The notes under the pieces were generated by a model. That model was not told the DNA's origin. It saw nothing but the letters and a program-made list of their open reading frames with translations, and made no database searches. Shown piece by piece: positions 48,001 to 53,253 of a stretch of DNA of 64,000 nucleotides. Origin of the DNA: Shewanella hanedai (GTDB taxonomy: Bacteria > Pseudomonadota > Gammaproteobacteria > Enterobacterales > Shewanellaceae). A program made the translations under genes and the position numbers. How positions within the stretch are numbered: position 1 is the stretch's first letter; the number at the start of each line of letters is the position of its first letter. The stretch covers positions 248,001 through 312,000 of the forward strand of contig NZ_VKGK01000001.1 of NCBI RefSeq assembly GCF_007197645.1, in the 5' to 3' direction.

Positions 48001-48715
48001 TGCTATGAATGGATTAACTCTTGGCACGATGAACGATACCTTTAGCCCATTAAGTAGTGGCTATCATTCCCTAATTGGTGATGGTAATGTATTTGGGTTC
48101 CCTATGACGGTAGCGGGCGCGGTAGGGCGTGATGCTGGAGTTGTAGGTAGTTACATTATTGATCCTCTTGCTGCGGCAGGGGCAGTGAGTAAAATGAGGC
48201 ATGTTTCAGGGGCGGGGAGAGTTGTTCCAAACAATCCAAACGTAATTAGCTCTACAGTTGGGAAAAATAATGTGCAGTGGGTCACTGACTCTAACGGCCT
48301 GCCATTAGAATCTTCAGGCACCTTAAAAGAATATTTTAAGGGAGCTAAAAGAAGTTCGGCTGAAGTTAAAGCTCAGGCCGCAGCAGGCCAGAGAGGTTTA
48401 ACTGATGATCATGGTGGGCATTTGGCAGCTCACAGATTTGTTCTTGATCAAGGAGATAAGAACCTTTTCCCTCAAAACAAGAATTTTAATAATTCAGCGT
48501 TTAAGACTCTAGAAAACGACTATGCTCGATTCATCGAGCAAGGTCATAGTGTTGAGTTTAAACATGTTCTGGGTGATTTTAATTCTGTGACGGGAAGACC
48601 TGAAACGCTTCGTGTTAATTATAAGGTATTTGATAGTAATGAGGATTTGGTCTACAAATACTTTAACAAGTTTAATAATCAACACGGCGAAGTATATAAG
48701 AGAGCAAGTCAATGA
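33005..48715 (+). CDS. Giant YD/Rhs-repeat polymorphic toxin with LysM domain and C-terminal nuclease
   Basis: One uninterrupted frame of 5236 residues. GGGAG 7-10 nt before the ATG fixes the start. No signal peptide, PAAR or VgrG domain is seen. Layout: YD repeats (about 100-850); about five beta-sandwich modules (860-1355); a long YD-repeat block with recurring helical inserts (1360-3445); another beta-sandwich pair (3480-3725); YD repeats (3760-4390); LysM (4455-4502, YAVQAGDSLMSIAGQLWG); a proline linker; a Gly/Ala-rich hydrophobic segment (4546-4800); a helical coiled-coil segment (4795-4960); and a nuclease of the DNA/RNA non-specific endonuclease (Endonuclease_NS_2) type (about 5089-5236) with DDHGGHLAAHRF (H5139) and KNLFPQNKNFNN. 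YD repeats should form a hollow shell around the toxin. The usual Rhs core end (DPxGL) was not found. Confidence 0.9.
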   Translation: MSSLITSAELGLFGAHHANSNLLGGTALGQRLNQTAINLATGNLSVQRQDQLAMAIGQNSQLVQTYNSLGQDVDGDNWWLGSIARLTSIPSEHESGSTIIRSNGDGSQSEYIYDTNRGLYVATDGSGSHDTLMFDSLQNVWIRQADANNKEIYDSQGRLTRKQDQYNNIISYSYQADKLIQITDASGLVTHIDYINHSTGARISAIRTSLDGTEQTSARFDYDSLGRLERVKYDLTPSDNSITDNQVFSTRYTYDADSQRLASITNSDGSSSRFSYKQHAGRSSDFIAEGSWVLASMTNGEGRTLTFDYDAVTRSTDVADEYGQITSYRFDAGGQLLSIATPPVDGTRQLTFFSYDADGNLISKKDSANQVSHYQYDDRGNLLTSIDAKGRRIDRRYNLENQLIAEIRYRDLDHDGIGAGVPEEPLVTRYIYGDDKELRFVVNSDGSVNQIKYNSLGQKVESFTYQIATYNTDSLSKNSDVSLGQISIWAEAQDINDAVHMRFEYDFRGQLSQVHQYDNNVIKSSSYFIYDYAGRLLSQTDGAGATSNFVYDGMGRRISRQNGLGDITLISYDDAAQQVYTQYANGRLSTSVYNRAGDLIEQYDTLGSTKQNRQGYMYDELGRLRISESANGARSYYFYDANNRKIGQINGNGQLSTWSYNKQGAIIRFTRHSNTVDPRQLSSGQGSINEALWNLTSFIQQASSDQDSNEYRIYDSSGLLRFLLDAEGTVTEHTYDGLGTLTHKATYEKQLQMADVPADITENQLIALLYDLKVASINNDVITTGRDPVQPYQYLNHAQLQDRYLDTQIVGVSKTGGFEARNPNQPYGFINSADHPLYVEQDSLSDVTQTRLSDGRQALSWAPNSLVWPKVELGYRILHNNDQFEYLPVTFSNGEYSVELPQLDRDEYEFTFLYKDSYNQVRTQSGGAFTQLRETDPANKTLQVRNFESHWTVNAGVGSSLSGVIPAHLYSNLEKVTAVVYQTDSESVRTDLNNLDFITQSDTLASAYPSYQGQVNLSLGQALSSGRYQIHLMLENKDGTSSNLAPFLYEVGSQSTGSLSQTLNWPLETFDNVDGAVNSARYRSGHRNTGWTTVDVTVTDGQYQVQLDDLASGEYYEVELLHEQGSLNYTGVVENRLSSTFLFQANDVDGMIEAFSHRDRIVEQQVEGSAINGVYTEAEAANIDYVLADVFDKASGVLISSAYTYMSAQGGTLGQINLSTEAHLNDGQYRIEIRAYHRGTTSQSSTKTFDYEIGQQQETTRPSVVTIKLDDLPANADPYYFFPQLNGASYVRGEVNADNELTVAVNDLFAYDNREVPDGLFDMFVQYRDKQTGEMLDRFFTQVKINYESHDSIVTDYDNPLVAPAGKHEQFYHDSQGRLIGKIAADGAVTEFKYDKAGRLLEEVRYSDLSVYGSSQSFETWEATLARLTPSSSDQITRFIYDDIGRKIADIDAEGYLTSYSHDGAGRVLSQQRYAAKVSDVTQPIDSLLSLLAGTPSQITRYTYDALGRITQETKHTGLVTTNTYDNNGAITSQLTYDSHNSNYQQGITRQYDTLGRITAELDAIATEKLRTASTTAQKNAVWQQYATFYTYDNAGRVIHSYQNHAQIKNTQTGVVGTSQIDNWFYYNAAGQLTYTVDDKGVVTEKGYDSSGRETQLRQYFQAISTQGLTGGTQATQVSQQLVLSSSDLVTSSTYDKKNRTLTTTDIQGLTSSLTYDVYGRIASRFTPDNIQGEGRQVSYQYDGVGRLLNSSELANGLVKTVEHTYDAFGRQVESFSSTGGLVNRSFDGLGREIQQVNAAGSVSQISYDAFSRVLLEQDALGRVVQYVHDDETNRITLIYPGNIQIQRQHDAFGNLLKVTDGKGNISEYTYDELGRKLSSEHKDSAGLVLSQTSRQFNTQGLIAEQTESNGSVNRYYYDESNNSVEQVLDVNGLQSRTLYIYDALGRQVEVTQADGVKTRYSYDDFGQMIEQVVNVGGVQQIITRYSYDAKGNQVSQIKTDQNAVQQMVTHFKYDSHNRLIEKIEDPSNLNRQTKYNYNANGQMIYSQTNGGLETYQVFDELGLNQLLFSVDQSGKVTEFRYDAVGQKTSELIYAKGINTSGLADALSSASSPRTELQQRLHDRPIFDSRPDAPQGQLSELNDHDLTLFDDKGNQLFTISSNGYLTQYYYDANGNSIGQKQFKDSVLNLLHLNGDSEVTLTDIQTLLASQTQEMTLEFYSQRKIFDGLNRLQYSIDSNGYATQYEYNSASQLIRTTRYVTQVNISSSDLSQALSASDLNLTQAQGDTLTQTLYNTLGYQQFTVNGQGYVTEYVYDIQGRITETLKYKQAVTVQNYTDSASLRGQLNPASASSAKAWFDNLGRQKFSLDQQGYLTALTYDGLGRLTRTERTSVPVTLATDADEAAVRLAFFRVPGPTKRFNQIENFSYDSLNRLISTNNGRGHAQSYAYDLNGNKLYSQDTRGLRTYFSYDISGRVNRKLVPVSDTQGKVIEYHYNDRGMLVSETHYSTAVNRFDAQGAHLSADQVTPITNTSNGGDSHLRYEYDSEDRLISKTHVVAYLDNVTAQAKLVTEFSYNHLNQITEQVSYSGTSQERRTQFVYDGAGQLVREVKAAGSLAQSVMEYRYDGVGNQTHIISAKGVALAESDSQWALETRQSLGWVVNSQQGVRPKFASELTEAQREQARLEYAEISTYDELGRIIRVTDANGAQVNTDYNAQGSIIRHVNPAGQQSVMIYDELDRVRFAIDALGVVSEYEYTSLGDIATQTRYQVALDGGYSAQSSVDEIAALVEQRLNQTGLTTSYVYDNLGRVKEERDPMGNSQFYEYDIAGNVTAQVDKNGNRTEKLYDTMNRLVEVKSPQVSIISNATTRESVVTSIVTRYEYNILGQRISETKAVGTNQESTTQYEFDALGREVKVSYPSRLVANGNNGGKKRVFPTETRQYDLHGNLVRVSDNLGRTQVKLYDNGNRLTHWIDADKVLHTIRYDASGVKIAERVYADKITNTDSDSYIRNMANIGNYKETRYHYDSAGRLVGESRTDTLYYDASSGFNQSNGLTQIIYNAVGKEAISIDGRGISQFTYYDAAGHPVLTINGDGFVSTREYDANGNNLKEVVYNNALTAVQIASLTADTPVADIMALLQTSNANRTTEFSYDAINRVVEQRVKNVRYSTPSGSNVTNGLADFTTRYQYDANGNVLLTEVGGVKNDVWVGEKTQIGFEYDALNRQIKSSDSSYTDHSNALVTPTRFMSFDALGNQVLDVQDNSQGVVGGIDSADKITTRYYDDSGRLVRITAPGDIDIHYIYDQYGNVIFKREKQTYLAYQSTTLGAHTRTRWLVDKYSYDDANRQVWHQNAENISDTTRYNSFGQVVAKGTMDREHTFYEYDDNGRMIFSNEGGKHRRFFYDENGNATLVVTSTGTRLDDKSMAWMLSANKQDQNFHFTVNRFDGRNNTIERIDPELEYLRAQANAAPPVGNSPSANFSEGAAQVAMGGEIDVKFHLMASGSDRKPEQFLKQYGMTFSFDGMDDYAGRLRLEWDTGFTGYGSQGVSEIDISNTPVYFQGINSPKSYISGKDEFNRYGVRAHGRTTTSNIKERGFVYSVKTYKQDAQGEWVFYKNLTGSYGWEGEAPEVNQYSARSNPNDTHNVPSLVNFSGQPAEATRVSFYYRPVGSSQAFSKLLANFGGNGRFAVDVSGLGQGEFEYYYQATDSIGKVINGATGNVTLGTQTQITHTNTAKPDLSLQSLELLSQQGVEGLKQYASSKSQGYNAFGQIESTTDGRGNTTNYHYDNRGQLTRRADPRTSVTTESGVTRSQSASTRYAYDIQGNQIAEIDANGKRQVREFQAGRLMSQTFADGSTQSYGYDIYGQMRTERTKDSRFVNYSYNDTGKIIKVNRAGRNDDMYVYNQQEQQLRHETGFKNVATRGDNVSYFEYDRQGRLIRGIDPAGNETEYNYSYRGDIGTFGGWEKQTVHATGDVTLDHSDHLGRMVWKQDMGGETSHYYYGSATGLLDLQVSSRGQDIRYSYYDNGLRKQIDDIGANNFSTFNYDANGNTIGEEYFYLDAGGSAVYSQQTVAEFDELNRISRIHDSGVDIRYDYDAVGNRRRIRSDYTQVNNISANVDHWYTYDAMNRVEISKGDLENGQVVRGDGVKITYDAAGRRKTVENGAGSVESYTYNAFGWLMKVDVDGDRRVVRSYYDGGYLKSVQEYRPISTPILRWRTYDRENGRFEEYGEPYITYAGNNQGQIASNSNYAYNASGQKISENVNRYDRNSVNTEKTNSSFTLDKLGNQLSSHVSTSNWSDSQWHTTSQHTRYTYEKWDSYKQVKIEVAGQTNGELRYDWGNGLSKLQYDVNGNLVTATDTYAGRLLNYVNSFDGKVLVRTEETPRYTKQHSYFYFNGVGVGDIGDDGPSYRDYATVLADAQRKKSSSNEQEYRPVMSADFDANYVPVGRQSGVSSGRYAVQAGDSLMSIAGQLWGDKSLWYLIADANGLRGTERLAPGTTLTLPNVTSTNLHHSTETFRPYNPGAAMGDVNPTLPEIPPPPIPPQKNDGCGGIAMIVMVVVAVVATVFTAGAAAVAMGGVVSASTAAAGTWAAGMAVMSGAAGFGLGVAAAAFAGGFVGSVASQLVGKAMGVVDSFSLRKAVAGGLTSVATAGIGAGLREFSTLTEAGNKLSKAGKIWQAGLSVPANVGTNQLAGIDTSFSWGNVAVSVLSTAAMTTDVMSDLMSGMSLAGSDTGSFDWSNTINATTAGVVGAGVSYGLGKALLKGADAPSWNFRQVAMSAFGNAVGGEINRSQAKVGVARVARQKSLDAQLTKLNQNVSRKLNDTVAAQIQASSAIAQGRMTQELSANADSKVAAMNDVIAASNDASLEAMQSKRQSLAEQANAISASYAEKGAALQARFDTQISGIKTRVADSWNAGIARGESMYAAGVRDRVSIGNDFTDFNRQAESYIQFREGQRANMLSDLGLSSGAENGNFTDAALWYGASVVNESWQGVQFFGKAAMNGLTLGTMNDTFSPLSSGYHSLIGDGNVFGFPMTVAGAVGRDAGVVGSYIIDPLAAAGAVSKMRHVSGAGRVVPNNPNVISSTVGKNNVQWVTDSNGLPLESSGTLKEYFKGAKRSSAEVKAQAAAGQRGLTDDHGGHLAAHRFVLDQGDKNLFPQNKNFNNSAFKTLENDYARFIEQGHSVEFKHVLGDFNSVTGRPETLRVNYKVFDSNEDLVYKYFNKFNNQHGEVYKRASQ

Positions 48716-49101
48716 ATGAAGAAGCTAGTGCATTAGTAATTAGCATTGCCAAAAAATTTATAGAGTATGCATCAACCGCAGCATCTAGCTGGGATGAAGC
48801 ATTCTTAAGGTTTGAAGGCAATAATGAAGCAACGGGTTTGACTAGTATTTATAGATTCGGAGAAAAGTCATCGTATTTTGATTATGACGATGAACTTGAA
48901 TTTGATTTTTATTCAGATGTTGAAAAAGATTTCGTTAAACTACAAAGTCTTATTTTGAGTGATAATGGTAAAGAGTTCTGTGTTTGCCTAGCTCGAATAG
49001 ATTCTGATTACAATTACAAGCTCTACTATGAATATGAAGACAGTAAAAAATGGTTCATAACAAAAATGGGTGGTGAGTCCGGAATACCTGTTTTAGATTA
49101 A
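48712..49101 (+). CDS. Probable immunity protein for the Rhs nuclease
   Basis: 129 residues, strongly acidic, no signal peptide or membrane segment, so cytoplasmic. The ATG overlaps the stop of the giant gene by 4 nt (ATGA), which guarantees co-translation with the toxin. Acidic clusters are FDYDDELEFDFYSDVEKDF (about 64-82) and YYEYEDSKKWF (about 104-114), suited to covering a basic nuclease active site. The general look (short, acidic, aromatic-rich, WFITKMGG end) recalls YezG/DUF600-type immunity proteins, which partner the same nuclease fold, but I cannot confirm the family. Function is inferred from position. Confidence 0.65.
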   Translation: MNEEASALVISIAKKFIEYASTAASSWDEAFLRFEGNNEATGLTSIYRFGEKSSYFDYDDELEFDFYSDVEKDFVKLQSLILSDNGKEFCVCLARIDSDYNYKLYYEYEDSKKWFITKMGGESGIPVLD

Positions 49102-49204
49102 CCTCTTTATTGATTGTTAATAAGAAAATAACTAAGACACCCACAATTGTGGATACAGACTTCCTCTACTAGGCTTTAGTTAAGGCTGAAGAGAGGAGTT
49201 TGTT

Positions 49205-49324
49205 ATGCCGACACCAAGAAAGGCGCTTGTCAGTTTAGAGGATACGCCGTTTTATCATTGTATCTCACGTTGTGTTAGAAAGGCTTTTCTGTGCGGAGTT
49301 GATAAGCACACTGGTCAATCTTAA
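49205..49324 (+). pseudogene. Truncated 5' copy of the RAYT transposase gene (39 codons)
   Basis: Identical in translation to the first 39 residues of the intact transposase ([18 protein letters not shown] onward), ending at TCT-TAA. The break lies within CAATCTTA, where the next end repeat begins. It has its own ribosome binding site GAGAGGAG but lacks the catalytic HxH and Tyr, so it is inactive. Confidence 0.92.
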
Positions 49325-49400
49325 TAACTAAGACACCCATAATTGTGGATGCAGACTTCCTCTACTAGGCTTTAGTTAAGGCTGAAGAGAGGAGTTTGTT

Positions 49401-49466
49401 ATGCCGACACCAGAAAAAATAACTAAGAGAAAAATAACTAAGACACCCATAATTCTGGATGCATAA
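49401..49466 (+). pseudogene. Second truncated 5' copy of the RAYT transposase gene
   Basis: Only MPTP of the transposase is left, after which the frame reads through end-repeat fragments (ITKRKITKTPIILDA) to a stop. It is a nested remnant with no function expected beyond carrying the end sequence. Confidence 0.85.
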
Positions 49467-49545
49467 AAATAACTAAGACACCCATAATTGTGGATGCAGA
49501 CTTCCTCTACTAGGCTTTCGTTAAGGCTGAAGAGAGGAGTTTGTT

Positions 49546-50520
49546 ATGCCGACACCAAGAAAGGCACTTGTCAGTTTAGAGGATACGCCGTTTTATCATT
49601 GTATCTCACGTTGTGTTAGAAAGGCTTTTCTGTGCGGAGTTGATAAGCACACTGGTCAATCTTATGAGCATAGGCGTGACTGGGTTGAAAGTCGATTGTT
49701 GCACCTTGCTGAGGTGTTTGCGATTGATATCTGTGCGTTTGCGGTGATGAGTAATCACCTGCACCTAGTATTGCGGGTCGATGCGGAATTAGTGAAGAGC
49801 TGGTCGGATATCGAGGTTGTCATGCAATGGCAAAAACTGTTCAAAGGTGACAGCTTGAATCACGATTTTGTTAAAGGTCAGCCACTTGAATCCTATCAGC
49901 AAGCCATCATCAATAAACGGGTTAAAGAGTATCGTATAAGGTTGATGGATATTTCCTGGTTTATGCGGGCATTGAATGAACCTATTGCTCGAAAGGCTAA
50001 TGCAGAGGACAAGTGTAAAGGTCGCTTTTGGGAGGGGAGGTTTAAGTCTCAAGCTCTGCTTGATGAGGCTGCAGTCTTGGCTTGTATGGCCTATGTCGAT
50101 TTAAACCCTATAAGGGCTAAAATGGCTGATACGCCAGAACATTCGGACCATACGAGTATCCAACTTAGAATCAAGTCAGCGATTAAAGGTGAGCAGCCTA
50201 CTGCGTTACTGCCTTTTGTGGGGAGCGAACATCAAGATATGCCCAAAGGACTGATGTTTAATGCTAAAGATTACCTTCAACTGATTGATGATACTAGTCG
50301 TATCCAGCGTCATGATAAAAGAGGGGCAATCAGTCACTCCTCAGAGCAACTGTTGTATCGTTTGAATATTCCCGCAGAAAACTGGCTTAAAATGACTGCT
50401 GAGTTTACTAAAATTTTCAAAGGTGCGGTGGGCAATACACAGGAGTTAACGACTTACTGTGAGCACCTTGAACGTAAACGACGTCAAGGTGCAGCTAATT
50501 GTCACCGATGGCTAGATTGA
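49546..50520 (+). CDS. REP-associated tyrosine transposase (RAYT, Y1/HUH family)
   Basis: 324 residues. The Y1_Tnp single-strand DNA transposase domain spans about 14-195. The metal-binding HxH is in MSNHLHLVL (H71, H73) and the nucleophile is probably Y183 in AYVDLNPIRAKM. Other RAYT marks are [12 protein letters not shown] (17-28), LNEPIARKAN and GRFWEGRFKSQALLDE. A helical C-terminal extension of about 125 residues goes beyond the minimal RAYT. GAGAGGAG precedes the ATG. Inverted end repeats flank it (49469 on the left, 50731-50795 on the right), so it could still be mobile or act on them. It follows the toxin-immunity pair directly. Confidence 0.9.
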   Translation: MPTPRKALVSLEDTPFYHCISRCVRKAFLCGVDKHTGQSYEHRRDWVESRLLHLAEVFAIDICAFAVMSNHLHLVLRVDAELVKSWSDIEVVMQWQKLFKGDSLNHDFVKGQPLESYQQAIINKRVKEYRIRLMDISWFMRALNEPIARKANAEDKCKGRFWEGRFKSQALLDEAAVLACMAYVDLNPIRAKMADTPEHSDHTSIQLRIKSAIKGEQPTALLPFVGSEHQDMPKGLMFNAKDYLQLIDDTSRIQRHDKRGAISHSSEQLLYRLNIPAENWLKMTAEFTKIFKGAVGNTQELTTYCEHLERKRRQGAANCHRWLD

Positions 50521-50714
50521 AATTAGTCTAATTTAAACCTCTCCATTGTTTTTCTCGCCACCAAACAGATGTTTGGTGTTTCTGTTGTTTGATTTCTACT
50601 TCAGTTGCCGATAGTTTACTCATAAATCATGTTTAACTCGTGATAGTGGTGCTGATACCAAAGCTGTAGGTATTTGAGTTGAGATAGAAGATGCGAAGTT
50701 CAACGTCATATTCA
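50521..50714. other. 3' flank of the RAYT gene, inside the element
   Basis: It contains a perfect 8-bp hairpin ACCAAACA-GA-TGTTTGGT (near 50562-50579) soon after the transposase stop, with no strong U-tract. No gene is seen. Confidence 0.45.
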
Positions 50715-50853
50715 ACCTCGCTGTGCAACAAATTATTATGGATGTCTTAGTTATTACCTCGCTGTGCAACAAATTATTATGGATGTCTTAGTTATCTTTA
50801 ATGGATGTCTTAGTTATCTTCTTAGTTATCTTAGTTATCCTTTTTTAGTTATC
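50715..50853. repeat. Right end repeats of the RAYT element, shrinking tandem copies
   Basis: A 40-nt unit (ACCTCGCTGTGCAACAAATT to GGATGTCTTAGTTAT) occurs at 50715-50754 and 50756-50795. It is followed by a 21-nt partial (50800-50820) and stubs of TTAGTTATC at about 50822, 50831 and 50845. The reverse complement ATAACTAAGACATCCATAAT matches the left end repeat at 18-19 of 20 positions. Confidence 0.9.
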
Positions 50854-50954
50854 ACTTTTACAGTGACTAAAGTTTAGCTATGGATTTTATAATTAGAATA
50901 GGGGTGTTAGTTGATGTTCTACTTAGCCCATCTAGGCTATCAATATTGAATGAT

Positions 50955-50980
50955 AAAGTGAGGCGAAGCCTCACTTTTAA
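50955..50980. terminator. Terminator after the S8 protease gene
   Basis: AAAGTGAGGC (50955-50964) and GCCTCACTTT (50968-50977), loop GAA; a perfect 10-bp stem just beyond the minus-strand stop. Confidence 0.85.
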
Positions 50981-50989
50981 ATAATTTAG

Positions 50990-52735
50990 TTAGTAACACT
51001 CAGATGCAGATGAATATCGTAACGTGACGTTATTTGAATAATCACTACAGGATGAGGCATTACAAGCTTTTACTGTCGCAGTGCCATTTGAGGTTACGTT
51101 TAAAAATGAATTACTAGATGAGGTTGATTTTAAATAATTACCATTAAGGTAAATTTTGTAGAATGTTGCACTGGAAACAATGTTCCAAAAGACAGAGTTT
51201 GCTCCATAACATCCTTCCCAAAGAGATGATAACCTTGGCGCAGAAATAAAGTCCTCTGAGTTGTCTAGTAATTGAATCGCATTTTTCAAATTAGGTCTAA
51301 CACCTACCTCGACTCCTGCAGGCTCTTGAACACCAGTAGAAGTCAAAATGCTTTTTATAGTGTGTGCATTAAGTGTCAAATTCTTACTGTTCTTGCTATA
51401 GCCTTGTAATGCAGCTACCGCGCCAGCTACAATTGGGCTTGCAGATGAAGTACCCGAAAATCCATCACCATACCTTTGATTGATCCCACCGTTAAAAAGA
51501 GTATTTCCATATAACCCTGCTGCTGTAACATTATTTCCCCAACCATTAAAATCAATGCGCGTTCCATGATTCGAAAATAACGAACGAGAAATTGAAGAGG
51601 AAGGAGTTGTTGCTGCAATTAAGAAGGCTCCAGAATCTCTAGTATTTCTATTGAAGCTATTTTGGTATATTGAATTGTCTAGGTTTTCATTACCATTTCC
51701 CGCGGCTTCGATTACAATAATACCTTCATTAGTAATCGATAAAATCGCATCAAATACCGACCTACTCCATTCAACAGGCACACATTCACTTTGATTTTGT
51801 GAGCTACAGGTATCACCATTATTGATGTTTCTATTTATTTGAGCTTCCAATAGAATAATGTCGCCAGTTGTAAGGTAATCAGCTGAGTTGAGTATTGCTT
51901 GAGCGATATTCGGTGACCAACCATGAAAGCCTAATTGTGCCCCGTGAGCTATACCTGTGACACCTTTATTATCTCTTTTCGCACCGATAATACTCATTAC
52001 AGCAGTACCGTGGTCACTATTATTTGCATCAGCTCTGAGAACGAAAGTATTGGGCAAGTCTTCATGATTTGAATTGAAACCATTTTCCATATCAATAATT
52101 TTAACACCTAGTCCATTACCACCAGTTCTTGTCCATGCATATAAGGCATCAATACCGAGTGGGCTTTGTCCTAGGTATGTTTGGTAGCTTTGTAGATCAG
52201 GTGTATTACCTGAAGAACCACCTCCCGGTGGGAGATCTGGCTCACAATTTAGAGCTGGGCAATGTTGGAAACCAGTACTGATTGGTGGCGTTTCTAGTTC
52301 TACGATGGAAATAATGGAGATATCTATAAGTGAATTGTAAATATCTAATATATCCTGATGGGTCATTTCCTTAGTAATATCAATTCGATACCAGTTTTCT
52401 AATTGAGGGGCGGGATTATTCGGTTGCTTAAATTTTTCCGTCCTTTCTCTAAGCTCCTTATAAGACTTATTATGTAGCCGTTTTATTTTTTTTAGAAACC
52501 TATTGGTATTTATTTGGTAAGCGAACTGATTGGAAACTGTACGGCGTGACGTAAAAACTCCCTCAGCAAGTTCGAAATCAGTGATCGATTCATCTATTTT
52601 AAAATTGATACCCGTATATTTAATATCGTTTATAAAGCTTTTTTTTGCAGTTTTTGCAGCGACTTCCATTGAAGTTGTACTGAGTGAGAGTAACAAGTAT
52701 GCTGAGATAATTAATGTGATTTTTAAATTCATCAA
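50990..52735 (-). CDS. Secreted subtilisin-like (S8) serine protease
   Basis: 581 residues. A signal peptide occupies about 1-27 and a pro-region about 30-180, ending in a Pro/Gly linker (EPDLPPGGGSSG). The S8 catalytic domain spans about 190-470 and its triad is complete: D215 (VKIIDMENGF), H242 (NSDHGTAVMSI), oxyanion N347 (EAAGNGNENLD) and S430 (GTSSASPIVAG). A small C-terminal beta domain with four cysteines spans about 495-581. It is predicted to be an exported peptidase that matures by removing the pro-region. AT-rich like the rest of the accessory block, and placed between a RAYT element and a decayed RAYT. The substrate is unknown. Confidence 0.88.
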   Translation of the reverse strand: MMNLKITLIISAYLLLSLSTTSMEVAAKTAKKSFINDIKYTGINFKIDESITDFELAEGVFTSRRTVSNQFAYQINTNRFLKKIKRLHNKSYKELRERTEKFKQPNNPAPQLENWYRIDITKEMTHQDILDIYNSLIDISIISIVELETPPISTGFQHCPALNCEPDLPPGGGSSGNTPDLQSYQTYLGQSPLGIDALYAWTRTGGNGLGVKIIDMENGFNSNHEDLPNTFVLRADANNSDHGTAVMSIIGAKRDNKGVTGIAHGAQLGFHGWSPNIAQAILNSADYLTTGDIILLEAQINRNINNGDTCSSQNQSECVPVEWSRSVFDAILSITNEGIIVIEAAGNGNENLDNSIYQNSFNRNTRDSGAFLIAATTPSSSISRSLFSNHGTRIDFNGWGNNVTAAGLYGNTLFNGGINQRYGDGFSGTSSASPIVAGAVAALQGYSKNSKNLTLNAHTIKSILTSTGVQEPAGVEVGVRPNLKNAIQLLDNSEDFISAPRLSSLWEGCYGANSVFWNIVSSATFYKIYLNGNYLKSTSSSNSFLNVTSNGTATVKACNASSCSDYSNNVTLRYSSASECY

Positions 52736-53253
52736 AATATGTCCTTATTTTTTATGCATTATATATTTCAAGTTGATTAGAATGTTAACTTCCTTCCTTT
52801 AGCTAACTGCTTGATGGTAACAAAAAATCGTGAATGTGTTTAAACTATATTCCAGTGTATAAAATTAAAGATTGCTAATGGTACGATTTGGTCAATGTGT
52901 CAGTTTTATTTTAGAGGGTTTTACGAAGAGAGCACAGGTTGCAACGAAATATCTTGTTGTTAGAGTTTAAGTAAGGTTGACTGTGAGTTTTATAGAAAGC
53001 TTATATGATATTATATATATATTTATTTTATAGATATTATATTGTAATATTGGTTGGTAGACTTTTACATTGATGATTTTGTTATTTTATCTGTTTTTCT
53101 AATTCAACGTGGATTTTTAATATGGAATATAAATATTTAATACTGTGTTCTAATCATAATTATAGATTTTTTGATTAAGGCGGTGCTTTTCTGTATCGCT
53201 AGGGGGCGACTAAGCTTACCTTATTATCTGAGTTTTGTAATCGGTGAGTTGTT
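52736..53253. other. AT-rich intergenic region
   Basis: No gene is supported. A plus-strand frame at 52530-52802 overlaps the protease gene and looks like a shadow. A TA-rich tract lies near 53011-53050. It probably includes the protease promoter at its left side and RAYT-type leader sequence (53200-53253) at its right. Confidence 0.5.

Larger units (their letters stand above)
49128..49545. repeat. Left end repeats of the RAYT element: one complete and several truncated copies
   Basis: The motif ATAACTAAGACACCCAtAATTGTGGAT starts at 49128, 49324 and 49469. A variant (aattctgg) starts at about 49434, and an 11-nt stub is at about 49419. The copies at 49128 and 49324 also carry the roughly 55-nt leader (TTCCTCTACTAGGC to GAGAGGAG) and a truncated start of the transposase gene. 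The copy at 49469 leads into the intact gene. Copies differ by only a few bases, so the duplications are recent. The first copy contains the perfect palindrome CCACAATTGTGG (49141-49152). Confidence 0.9.

Noticed and set aside
33005..48715. The 15.7-kb frame as an assembly artefact or several fused genes
   Set aside because: There is no stop or frame change, the domain order is coherent, one good ribosome binding site is at the start, and an overlapping immunity-like gene is at the end.
49128..49500. Short repeats with spacers resembling a CRISPR array
   Set aside because: Repeats are of unequal length, contain gene starts, match the inverted ends of the neighbouring RAYT element, and no cas gene is present.
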